Origin: DAISKN01 sp963716925
GTDB lineage: Bacteria; Acidobacteriota; Vicinamibacteria; Marinacidobacterales; SMYC01
Reading direction: 5' to 3'
NCBI GenBank assembly: GCA_963716925.1
Contig: CAVQUX010000024.1
Coordinates: 329,271-393,270, forward strand
DNA length: 64,000 nucleotides
In this document: one piece after another, positions 26,241-34,861 of the stretch
Layout: every line of letters starts with the position of its first letter
How positions within the stretch are numbered: the stretch's first letter is position 1
The notes under the pieces: model-generated
Database searches by the model: none
What the model was told of the DNA's origin: nothing
The model's input: the letters and a program-made list of their open reading frames with translations, nothing else
Translations under genes and position numbers: made by a program

Positions 26241-28700
26241 CTAGTCCGATCGCAGCGCCTGGATGACGTCGACCCGCGACGCGCGCGCCGCCGGCATCAG
26301 CGACGCAAGGATCGCCGCCGCGACCAGAATCGTGGCCGCGCCGGCGACGGCCAGCGCCCCCGGAATGCGAATGCCCGGGATGAAGCCGGCGGCCACTCCG
26401 GTGAGTCCGAGCCCTCCCACGGCTCCCGCCACGATGCCGGCCCCGGCGATCACCGCACCTTCTCCGAGGACGCGCGTCAAGAGGCGGCGCGGCGCCGAGC
26501 CAATCGCGAGGCGGATGCCGAACTCGCGCGTCCGCGCGCTCACCGAGAACGCCAGCACGCCGGCGACGCCGACGACGGCGATGGTCAGCGCCACCGCCGC
26601 GAACCCGCCGAAGACGAGCGCGTTCAGCCGGTCGGGCGCGAGCACCTCCGCTCGCACGTCGTCGAGCGTCGCCGCCCGCTCCACCGGCTGCTCGGGCGAC
26701 AGCTCGCGGATGATCCGCGGTGAACGACGGGACGAGCGCGTAGGGATCCGTCCGCGCGTGCACGAAAAGGCGGCCGCCGCCGATCTCCTGCTCGAACGGA
26801 TGATAGACGGTCATCGCCGGCCCCGGCACGACGTTCTCGTCGTCCACGTCGGCGGCGACGCCGACGATCCGGCGGGGCCCGGTGCTCACGTCGATGAACT
26901 TCATGACCGGATCGGTCCAGAGGAATCGGCGGTTCAGCGCCTCCCGGGTCGGGAACATCCGCTGCGCCACGCTCTGGCTGACGATGACGACCGGCTCGGA
27001 ATCCCGGCGGTCGGCGTCGTTGAAGTCGCGGCCGGCGATGATCGGAACGCCGAGCGCCGCGAAGAATCCCGGGGACACGGTGCGGAACCGGGCGCGCGGA
27101 TCCTCCTCGCCGTCGGCTTTCGCGTAGCCCTCGACCGAGAACTGAAAGCCGGGACCGAAGATGCCGGCGTCGCGCCACGGCACGGTCGTGCCCACGGCGA
27201 CCCGCTCGACGCCGGGCAGCTCCGCGATGCGCCGCATCGCCTCCTTGTAGAACGTCGGCCAGATCTGGCCGGCTCGCGCTCATAGGAAATCGGCGGACAC
27301 GTTCACCGCGAGCACGTTGCGCGTGTTGAAGCCGGTCTGTGCCCTCTGCAGCGCGAACAGCGTCGCGAGCAGCATCCCCGCGCCCGCCAGCAGCACGAAC
27401 GAGGCGGCGATCTGCGTGACGGCGAACAGGCGCAGCCGGCGATTCGTGCCCGACGTGATCCGCACGCTGCCGTTCGACAGGCCGATCCCGTTCGACGCCT
27501 CCGCGGACGGCAGCCGCGGCACGAACGCGAGAAGCGCGGCCGCGGCGAGGGCCAGGCTCACGCCCACCCAGAGCAGGGTCGCGTCGACGGTGACGTCCAG
27601 CGCGCGCACCGAGAAACGCGCGGCATACCGCGCGAGAACCGCGACCATCGGCCGCGCGATGACCACGCCGAGGAGCGCGCCCGCCCCGCACAGCAGCAGG
27701 CTCTCGGCCAGCAGCGTCCGCCGCAGCGCGGACGGCGCTCGCGCCGAGCGCCGCGCGGATGGCCAGCTCGCCTTCGCGCCGCACCGAGCGCGCCAGGATC
27801 AGGTTCGCCACGTTCGAGCAGGCGATGACGAAGACCAGCGCCGATGCCGCGAGCAGCACCAGCAGAACGGTCCTCGCCGGCGAGATGATCTGGTCGCGCA
27901 GCCGCACGGCGTCGATGCGAAAGTCGGCCTCCTTGGGATACGCCTCCGGATGCTCTTTGACGATCGCCCCGTGGACGGCGCGCAGCTCGGCGCGCGCCGC
28001 CTCGAGGTCGGCGCCGGGGGCGAGCCGGCCGAAGAGCTCGGTCATCCGATGCACGCGGCCGTCGACCATCGTCGCCGACAGGTGGTGCGGGCTGGTCACG
28101 ACGTTGGCGATGATCTCGGTCTCCGCCGGATACGGGATGGACGGCTCGAGAACGCCGACGATGGTCGCCGAGCGGTCGCCCAGCCGGATCGTCTTTCCGA
28201 TCACCGATGGGATCGCTCTGGAGCGAGGTGCGTCCAGAAGCGGTGGGTCAGCACCACGGCGCCCGCGGCCTCCGGCCCGTCGTCCGCCGGGCCGAGCAGC
28301 CGGCCCGAGCACCGGGCGAAGTCCCATGACGTCGAAGTACGACCGCCGACGACCCCGGCGCGGACCACGCGCGGCTCGCCGAGGCCGATCATCGTGAAGT
28401 CGATGGTCGAGAAGTCGCCGAAGGCGGTCAGCGTCTTGACGCCCGTCGCGAAGATCGTGGATCTCCGGCACCGAGAAGGCGGCGTTCGTCGACGCCGATG
28501 CCCGGGGCGCTCTGGCGGATGTAGATCAGGCGATCTTCGTCGCGGTTGACGAGCGGCCGCAGCAGGACGCCCCGGACGACGCTGAAGATCGCGGCGTTGG
28601 CGCCGATGCCGAGCGCCAGGGTCAGGACGACCGTGATCGTCAGTCCCTTGACTCGAGCCAGAGACCTGAGCGCAAACTGGAAATCCTTCAGGATATTCAT
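26241..28700 (-). pseudogene. ADOP/MacB-type permease, broken by at least five frameshifts
   Basis: Pieces of one permease of about 820 residues follow in order through changing frames. They are the start MNILKDFQFALRSLARVKG (28700), the MacB periplasmic core (VIGKTIRLGDRSATIVGVLE), the first FtsX domain (VLLVLLAASALVFVIACSNVA), the middle span LFAVTQIAASFVLLAGAGML, the second core (LPGVERVAVGTTVPWRDAG) and the last FtsX domain ending RASRVDVIQALRSD (26241). Breaks lie near 28450, 28210, 27730, 27270-27285 and 26730. The TGA near 27281 reflects paired compensating shifts. It is either decaying or badly sequenced; an intact relative lies at 34862-37366. Confidence 0.75.
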
Positions 28701-28849
28701 AGGAATCGCTCCGGCGTCACCGCCCTCCAATACTATGTCGAATCAGACCCGAGCGGATCGACATGGCGACTGGCTTTTCTGGGGCTCCCTGCTGCAGACC
28801 TTCGACCCGCGGGATAGACTGACGCGCGCACGGAGCGTCCGAGGACACC

Positions 28850-29986
28850 ATGAGGGATATGGAAGATCAGAAGCAGACACTTCGCCCGGAGTCATGGCTG
28901 GTGGCGGCCGGACGGAACCGGCGGCCGGGGTCCCCCCTCAACGTTCCGCTCGTGCCGGCCTCCAACTTCGTCATCGGCGACGGCCGCGAGTACGCGCGCG
29001 ACGATGGAACTCCGACCTGGGAAGCGCTCGAGGAGATCGTGGGCGGTCTCGAGGGAGGTGACGCCGTGGCGTTCGCCTCGGGCATGGCCGCGACCGCCGC
29101 GATTTTCGACCAGCTCCCCGGGCCGTCGGTGGTGGCGATTCCGGATGACTGCTACCAGGGAGTGGCGAGCCTGGTGGAGACCGGCCGGGCGAAGGGGCGG
29201 TGGACCGCCCAGCGCATCGCTGCCGGTGATACCGAGGCCTGGGTTCGGGCTTGCGGCTACGCCGACCTTCTCTGGCTGGAATCGCCGTCGAACCCGCTCC
29301 TCGTCGTCTCGGACCTGGAGACGATCTGCGGTGCGCCCCGGAAGCGCGGGGCCCTGGTCGGCGTCGACAACACCTTCGCGACGCCTCTGAACCAGCGTCC
29401 GCTCGAGCTTGGCGCCGATGTCTCGGTGCAATCGGCGACCAAGCTCATCGGCGGACACTCCGACCTCCTCGCCGGCGTCGCCACCGCGAAGGACGCCGGG
29501 CTTCGGGCCTCTCTCCGGAAGGCGCGGGAGCTCGCGGGCGCGACCCCCGGCACCCTGGAAGCGTTCCTCGCGGTTCGGGGCGCGAGGACCATGGCCCTTC
29601 GCCTACGGCGCGCCGAGCAAACGGCGATGATCCTGGCGTCGCGGCTCGAGGCCCACCCCCGGGTAATGCGGACGAGGTATCCCGGGCTTTCCTCTCACCC
29701 GAGCCATGAGCTCGCCCGTCGTCAGCTTGGTGGATTCGGAACCATCATCTCCTTCGACACGCGCGGCGGAGCGGGAGGGGCGGACGCCGTCTGCCGCTCC
29801 GTCCGCCTCATCCAGCATGCCACCAGCCTCGGAGCCGTGGAGTCGACGATGGAGCGTCGAGCGGCGATACCCGGACAGGAGTACCTCCCGCCTTCGCTTC
29901 TCCGGTTGAGCGTCGGCATCGAGGACCCCGACGACCTGTGGGCGGATCTGGACCAGGCATTGCGCGCGACCGCCGGACTTTCCTGA
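28850..29986 (+). CDS. Cys/Met-metabolism PLP enzyme (cystathionine gamma-synthase/lyase-like)
   Basis: 378 residues of the trans-sulfuration fold-type I family. The PLP-phosphate loop is FASGMAATAAIF, the Asp contacting the pyridine nitrogen lies in GVDNTFATPLNQRPLELGAD, and the Schiff-base lysine is K198 in SATKLIGGHSD. The tail has the usual ATSLGAVESTMERRA block. The Y-x-R tyrosine motif appears as YARDDGTPTWEALEE. These enzymes elongate or cleave cystathionine, or eliminate methanethiol from methionine; sequence alone does not separate them. It stands alone, 13 bases before a hydrolase gene. Confidence 0.9.
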   Translation: MRDMEDQKQTLRPESWLVAAGRNRRPGSPLNVPLVPASNFVIGDGREYARDDGTPTWEALEEIVGGLEGGDAVAFASGMAATAAIFDQLPGPSVVAIPDDCYQGVASLVETGRAKGRWTAQRIAAGDTEAWVRACGYADLLWLESPSNPLLVVSDLETICGAPRKRGALVGVDNTFATPLNQRPLELGADVSVQSATKLIGGHSDLLAGVATAKDAGLRASLRKARELAGATPGTLEAFLAVRGARTMALRLRRAEQTAMILASRLEAHPRVMRTRYPGLSSHPSHELARRQLGGFGTIISFDTRGGAGGADAVCRSVRLIQHATSLGAVESTMERRAAIPGQEYLPPSLLRLSVGIEDPDDLWADLDQALRATAGLS

Positions 29987-29999
29987 CGTAGAACTCCAA

Positions 30000-30848
30000 A
30001 TGGAGGCCCTCACGGAAAACGCCGTTCTCTGGATCAGCCTGCTGTTCGCCGCGGTTTCGACACCTGGAGCCGCGAGGTCCGCCGACGGGGTCGAGATCCG
30101 GTACGAGGTCGCGGGAAGCGGCTCGCCCCCGATCGTCTTCGTGCACGGGTGGTCCTGCGACCGGTCGTACTGGCGTCCGCAAGTCGAGCACTTCGCGAAA
30201 TCGCACCGGGTCGTGGCCGTCGACCTCGCCGGACACGGCGAGTCGGCCCGCAATCGCAAGGATTGGACGATGGCCGCCTTCGGAGAAGACGTTCGCGCCG
30301 TTCTCGACGCGCTCGACCTGCGCGGCGCAGTGCTCGTCGGACACTCGATGAGCGGGCCGGTGATCCTCGAAGCCTCCCGGCTCGCGCCCGATCGTGTCGC
30401 GGCGCTCGTGCCCGTAGACACTCTCGCCGAAGTGGATCGCCGGATGAGCCCGGAAGAGCGCGAGGGGTTCCTCGGGCCGATTCGCACCGACTTCCGCGCC
30501 GCCACGGCGGAGTTCGTGCGCGAGTTCATGTTCACCGAGCGCACGGATCCGAAGCTCATCGACCGAATCGCCGACGACATGGCGAGCGCGCCGCCCGAAG
30601 TGGCGATCCCGGCGATGGAAAGCCTGTTCGCCTACGACGAGGCGGCGGCGCTGGCCCTCGTCACGATCCCCGTCCGGCTCCTGAACGCCGACCGTTTTCC
30701 CACGGACCTAAAGGCGGCGCGGCGGCACAAACCCGACGTCGAGCTCACGGTCATGCCGCGGGTGGGCCACTTCCTGATGGCGGAGGATCCGGAGGAGTTC
30801 AACCGGCTCCTGGCGCGCGCTGTGAAGGAGCTCACGGGAGGGCGCTAG
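30000..30848 (+). CDS. Exported alpha/beta hydrolase
   Basis: 282 residues with an N-terminal hydrophobic export signal (AVLWISLLFAAVSTPGAARS) and a textbook alpha/beta-hydrolase core: oxyanion loop IVFVHGWSCDRSYW, strand VVAVDLAGHGES, nucleophile elbow VLVGHSMSGPV (Ser), and C-terminal histidine in MPRVGHFLMAEDPEEF. The LLNADRFPTDL segment is where the acid residue would be expected. It is a predicted serine esterase/lactonase; substrate unknown. It could be co-transcribed with the PLP enzyme 13 bases upstream. Confidence 0.88.
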   Translation: MEALTENAVLWISLLFAAVSTPGAARSADGVEIRYEVAGSGSPPIVFVHGWSCDRSYWRPQVEHFAKSHRVVAVDLAGHGESARNRKDWTMAAFGEDVRAVLDALDLRGAVLVGHSMSGPVILEASRLAPDRVAALVPVDTLAEVDRRMSPEEREGFLGPIRTDFRAATAEFVREFMFTERTDPKLIDRIADDMASAPPEVAIPAMESLFAYDEAAALALVTIPVRLLNADRFPTDLKAARRHKPDVELTVMPRVGHFLMAEDPEEFNRLLARAVKELTGGR

Positions 30849-30857
30849 CCGGCGCCG

Positions 30858-31139
30858 TTACTTGGCCTTGACGTCGTTCTCGATGGGCTGGAGCGATTCG
30901 AGGTAGACGGCGATGGCCTTCAAGTCGGCTTCCTCGAGGTGCTGATAACCCTTGTCGATGATTTCAGCCATCAGCCCCTGGGTGCTGTCTCCGTCGGGTA
31001 GAAGGTTCGACTGGAGGAACCAGACGATGTCGGCGGTCGCCCAGCTGCCGATGCCGGTCTTGTCGTCCGGCGTGATGTTGGGAGCGGTCTCTCCTTCCGG
31101 CCCGTCTTTCGAGCCGGCAAAGTACCGGGAGTCCTGTAA
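30858..31139 (-). pseudogene. C-terminal remnant of a cytochrome c (diheme alcohol-dehydrogenase-subunit type)
   Basis: A frame with a stop but no start reads SRYFAGSKDGPEGE, NITPDDKTGIGSWATADIVW, LKAIAVYLESLQPIENDVKAK. That is the last domain of class I cytochromes of the kind fused or attached to membrane dehydrogenases. The CxxCH heme site, which would lie upstream, is missing: the frame runs into the start of the divergent CorA gene. It is a gene fragment, from a deletion or an assembly join, and cannot bind heme covalently. Confidence 0.6.
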
Positions 31140-31156
31140 TAGAATGCTGCGCTGTC

Positions 31157-32131
31157 ATGTTCCACATCATGGAGCTGGACGATGGACGGGTGGAGCTGTA
31201 CGAAGGAACCGAGCGAGTCGCTCCACCGACCCCCGGCGTGCTGCGCTGGATCGACCTGACCGCGCCGACGCCCCCGAACCTGGAGCTCCTCCGGGCGAGG
31301 TTCGATTTCCACCCGCTCACCATCGAGGACTGCGGGCACCTCGATCAGCGCCCCAAGCTCGAGGAGTACCGCAATCACCTGTTCCTGGTGACGCAGGGGT
31401 TCTCCTCCAAGGGGGAGAGGGTCCACGAGCTCGAGCTTCAGGAGCTCCACGCGTTTCTGGGCGAGCACTTCCTGGTGACGGTGCACGATTCACCGATCGC
31501 CGCGCTCGAGAAAGCCTGGGCTCGTCTCTCGAAGGAGCCAAAGCTTCTGGAACGAGGGGTCGATTTCGTGTACTACCTCGTGGCCGACGGGATCGTCGAC
31601 GACAACTTCCCGATCCTCGATCGAATCGCCGACGAGCTCGAGGAGCTCGAGGATTCGGTGCTGGCGGCCCCGCACCGCAAGGACCTCCAGCGCATCTTCG
31701 CTCTCAAGCACCACCTGGTCTCGATGCGCAAGGTCCTCTCTCCGCAGAGAGACGTCCTCGGGCTCCTGGCCAAGCGGGGAGACTCGCGGATCACCGAGCG
31801 CACCGCCGTCTACCTGCGCGACGTCTATGACCACCTGGTGCGCATCAACGAGTCGATCGAGGCGAGCCGCGACCTCCTCGGAAACGCGCTCGAGGCCTAT
31901 CTCTCGGCGGTCGGCCAGCGCACCAACGAGATCATGAAGTACCTGACGATCATGAGCGCGGTGTTCCTTCCGCTCGCCTTCGTGGTCGGCTTCTTCGGAC
32001 AGAACTTCGACAACCTGCCGTTCTTCCGGGACTGGGTCCACTCCGATCGACTGATGTGGGGGATGATCGTCACCTGCGTGGTTGTGCCTGCTACCATGCT
32101 CACCTGGTTCAAACGAAAGAACTGGCTGTGA
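31157..32131 (+). CDS. corA: CorA-family metal ion transporter with variant GQN motif
   Basis: 324 residues: an acidic N-terminal cytoplasmic domain, a long helix (ILDRIADELEELEDSVLAAPH...), then two C-terminal membrane helices (YLTIMSAVFLPLAFVVGFF; LMWGMIVTCVVVPATMLTWF) and the basic end KRKNWL. This layout is typical of 2-TM-GxN channels for Mg2+, Co2+ or Ni2+. The selectivity signature after the first helix normally reads GMN; here it reads FFGQNFDNLP, with Gln replacing Met. The Gly and Asn are kept, so the pore may still work with altered selectivity. The gene is otherwise full length. Confidence 0.9.
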   Translation: MFHIMELDDGRVELYEGTERVAPPTPGVLRWIDLTAPTPPNLELLRARFDFHPLTIEDCGHLDQRPKLEEYRNHLFLVTQGFSSKGERVHELELQELHAFLGEHFLVTVHDSPIAALEKAWARLSKEPKLLERGVDFVYYLVADGIVDDNFPILDRIADELEELEDSVLAAPHRKDLQRIFALKHHLVSMRKVLSPQRDVLGLLAKRGDSRITERTAVYLRDVYDHLVRINESIEASRDLLGNALEAYLSAVGQRTNEIMKYLTIMSAVFLPLAFVVGFFGQNFDNLPFFRDWVHSDRLMWGMIVTCVVVPATMLTWFKRKNWL

Positions 32132-32220
32132 GAACCGGGCTCAGCCGCGAGCTCATGATTCGAATACCGCTTTCGACTCGCTCCGCTTGACCGCGCCTGA
32201 CGCTCGCGTTACCCTCAACG

Positions 32221-32526
32221 GTGATGAGTAGCCAGTCTCATCGGGGAACGGTTCGCAGAGCGCCCGTAGCTCTGTTCTCGCTGCTCGCCCTCCTCACCCT
32301 CCTCGCGTCGCTCTTCGTCGGCACCTTCGTGCACACCGACGATGGTTGCGCGGTCGAGCGCCATTGCGCCACCTGCGTCTTCGCATTGCACCAGGTGGAT
32401 CAATCCGCAGTACCCGAAGTCGTGCTCCCCGTCTCCCTTCCCACGGAGCTGGCGGCTCCGCCCGCGCCGGCGAGACTCTACGGGGAAGCCCGGCTCCACG
32501 CCTCGCGCGGTCCCCCCGCGGTCTGA
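32221..32526 (+). CDS. Small Cys/His-containing membrane protein upstream of TonB receptor
   Basis: 101 residues starting GTG (ATG follows 3 bases later). One hydrophobic helix (APVALFSLLALLTLLASLFVG) precedes HTDDGCAVERHCATCVFALH, which offers three Cys and three His residues in 20, a plausible metal site, then a Pro-rich tail. It resembles small DUF2946-like proteins seen beside metal-related receptors, but the family is not certain. The receptor that follows resembles ZnuD. No clear ribosome-binding site was found. Confidence 0.6.
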   Translation: MMSSQSHRGTVRRAPVALFSLLALLTLLASLFVGTFVHTDDGCAVERHCATCVFALHQVDQSAVPEVVLPVSLPTELAAPPAPARLYGEARLHASRGPPAV

Positions 32527-32642
32527 ACCTCGACTTTCTTCTTGTTTGGCCAGGCTCGGGCTCTCCCCGGGGCCGGCCATCCATGTTCAGGTTCAGCGGA
32601 AAGGGCGGGGCTCGAGCAGCCACCGCCAGCGAGGTCCATTCC

Positions 32643-34853
32643 ATGATTCCTAGTTTTCGTCCTCCGAGCTGCATTCTCTCGCGCGTCGCCTCCCTCGTCA
32701 GCGTTCTGCTTTTGGTTGCCGCCTCTCCCCTTGTGGCCGCTTCGGTGGTGGAGATCACCGTCACTGATGCCAAGGGCGCTGCGATTCCCGGCGCCGTCGT
32801 TTCCCTGGCGGGTACCGGCTTCGAGGCCGTTACCGATGCTTCCGGCGTCGCCCGGTTCGATGCCGTCGGCGCCGGGGGTTATGACGTGGTCGTGCAACTG
32901 CCCGGGTTTCAATCCAACCGTTCCGACATCACCGTGGCCGAAGGGACGCCACTGCGGGTGAGCGTTTCGCTCTCGGAGGCCTTGCACTTTTCGGAGTCGG
33001 TCACCGTGACCCCCACCGGAAGAGACACCTTCGAGTCCTATCAGCCGGCGACGGTGCTCGGAGGCGAGGATCTGCAGCAGAGACTCGGACCCACTCTGGG
33101 AGCGACCCTCGCGAGTGAGCCCGGCGTCAACGTCCGGTCGTTCGGGGCCGGCAATCAGCGTCCGGTCATTCGCGGCCTCGACAACGACCGGGTGTTGATC
33201 CTGGAGAATGGAAGCCGCACCGGCGACCTGTCGAGCCAGTCCGCCGACCACGGCGTCAACCTCGATCCCGCCACCGCGGGCAGCATCGAGGTGGTACGCG
33301 GTCCCGCGACCCTGCTCTACGGAAGCAGCGCCCTCGGGGGGGTGGTGAACCTCGTCTCCGAAGAAATCCCGACGAAGCCGGTGAGCGACGTCCACGGCTC
33401 GATGACGGTCCAGGGCGCCACCGCCGACGAGAACGGGGGGATCGCGGGAGATGTGAGCCTGGGCAACGGCAGGTTCGCGGTGCGGTTCAATGGCTCGGCG
33501 CAGCGCACGAGCGATTACGAGACTCCTGACCCGGACCTGGAGACGGTTCCCAACAGTTTCAGCCGGTCGAAATCCGGCGGCGGCGCGTTCTCGTTCACCG
33601 GGAAGGACGGCTTCGCCGGGGCCTCTTACCAGTACGTGAACAGCCGGTACGGAGTCCCCTTCGTCGAAGAAGGCGAGACCACCCTGAACCCGCGCCGGCA
33701 CAAGTTCGATTTTCGCGGCGAGCGTCGAAACCTCAACTCGTTCATCGAGGGCGTGAAGTTCCAGACGGCGTTTCGCGACTACGCGCACGACGAGATCGAG
33801 GGCAGCGGCGCGATCGCCACCAGTTTCAAGAACAAGACATGGGAGGGAGAGCTATTTCTGCAACACCGTCCGGCGGGAGCCCTCACGGGAACGTTCGGCG
33901 TGTGGCTCCTGGACCGCGACTACTCCTCGGCCGGCGAAGAAGCCCTGGCTCCGCCGACGACGCAAAACAGCTTCGCCGGCTTCCTCTACGAAGAAGTGAA
34001 CCTCCGCCATCTCTCGCTTCAATTCGGCGGACGTCTGGACCACACCACGTTCAACCCCGACGGAGCCGCCGTGGACCGCGACGACGTCATCGACCGCGAC
34101 TTCACCGAGTTCTCCGGATCGGTGGGAGCCCTCTGGTACCTGCGCGACGACCTGACTCTCGCGTTGAACTTCGCCCGCGCCGCGCGGAACCCCAGCCTGG
34201 AAGAGCTCTACAACTTCGGCCCCCACGCGGGCAACTTCGCCTTCGAGATCGGCGACACCAACCTGCCGACCGAGGTAGGCTACGGCTTCGATGTCTCGCT
34301 GCGCTACCGGAGTCCTCGGTTCGTCGCGGAGGGAACGGGATTCGTGAACCGCATCGACGACTTCATCTTCCCTTTCCAGACCGGTGAGATCGAAGACGAC
34401 CTTCCCGTCGTCAACTTCATCTCCGCGGACAGCGACCTCAGGGGCTTCGAAGCCCACGTGGACGCCGGAATCACTCCCGACGTATGGCTGATCTTCGGCG
34501 GCGACACCGTCCGCGGCGAGCTCCGGGACGGCGGCGGCCCGCTCCCTCGTATCCCTCCTTACCGTGTATGGACGGGGCTCCGCTACGAGAAGAACGGCTT
34601 CCATCTCGAGGGCGAGGTCAAGAACGTCGGGGAACAGACCCGCGTCTACGGTGCGGAAACGCCTACCGACGGCTACACCGTGCTGAACTTCCACGGCTCC
34701 TACCAGATCACCTCTGGCAAGACCGTGCATACTTTCACCGTGCGCCTCGACAACGCCACGGATGAGCTCTACCGGAACCACCTCTCCTACATCAAGGACC
34801 TGACGCCGGAGATCGGACGGTCGCTGAAGGCGGTGTATGGATTGAGGTTCTAG
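32643..34853 (+). CDS. TonB-dependent receptor, ZnuD-like
   Basis: 736 residues. A signal peptide (VASLVSVLLLVAASPLVAAS) is followed by a carboxypeptidase-regulatory-like domain (VTDAKGAAIPGAVVSLAG), a plug domain (LGATLASEPGVNVRSFGAGN; PVIRGLDNDRVLILENGSRT; VEVVRGPATLLYGSSALGG-like block) and a C-terminal beta-barrel ending GRSLKAVYGLRF with the terminal Phe. The plug with GDLSSQSADHGVNLDP is close to the ZnuD zinc-receptor pattern. It imports a ligand across the outer membrane using ExbBD-TonB energy; none of those genes is in the window. The ATG at 32643 starts the signal peptide; the longer frame is a shadow. Metal specificity is inference only. Confidence 0.88.
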   Translation: MIPSFRPPSCILSRVASLVSVLLLVAASPLVAASVVEITVTDAKGAAIPGAVVSLAGTGFEAVTDASGVARFDAVGAGGYDVVVQLPGFQSNRSDITVAEGTPLRVSVSLSEALHFSESVTVTPTGRDTFESYQPATVLGGEDLQQRLGPTLGATLASEPGVNVRSFGAGNQRPVIRGLDNDRVLILENGSRTGDLSSQSADHGVNLDPATAGSIEVVRGPATLLYGSSALGGVVNLVSEEIPTKPVSDVHGSMTVQGATADENGGIAGDVSLGNGRFAVRFNGSAQRTSDYETPDPDLETVPNSFSRSKSGGGAFSFTGKDGFAGASYQYVNSRYGVPFVEEGETTLNPRRHKFDFRGERRNLNSFIEGVKFQTAFRDYAHDEIEGSGAIATSFKNKTWEGELFLQHRPAGALTGTFGVWLLDRDYSSAGEEALAPPTTQNSFAGFLYEEVNLRHLSLQFGGRLDHTTFNPDGAAVDRDDVIDRDFTEFSGSVGALWYLRDDLTLALNFARAARNPSLEELYNFGPHAGNFAFEIGDTNLPTEVGYGFDVSLRYRSPRFVAEGTGFVNRIDDFIFPFQTGEIEDDLPVVNFISADSDLRGFEAHVDAGITPDVWLIFGGDTVRGELRDGGGPLPRIPPYRVWTGLRYEKNGFHLEGEVKNVGEQTRVYGAETPTDGYTVLNFHGSYQITSGKTVHTFTVRLDNATDELYRNHLSYIKDLTPEIGRSLKAVYGLRF

Positions 34854-34861
34854 ACCAGGGG

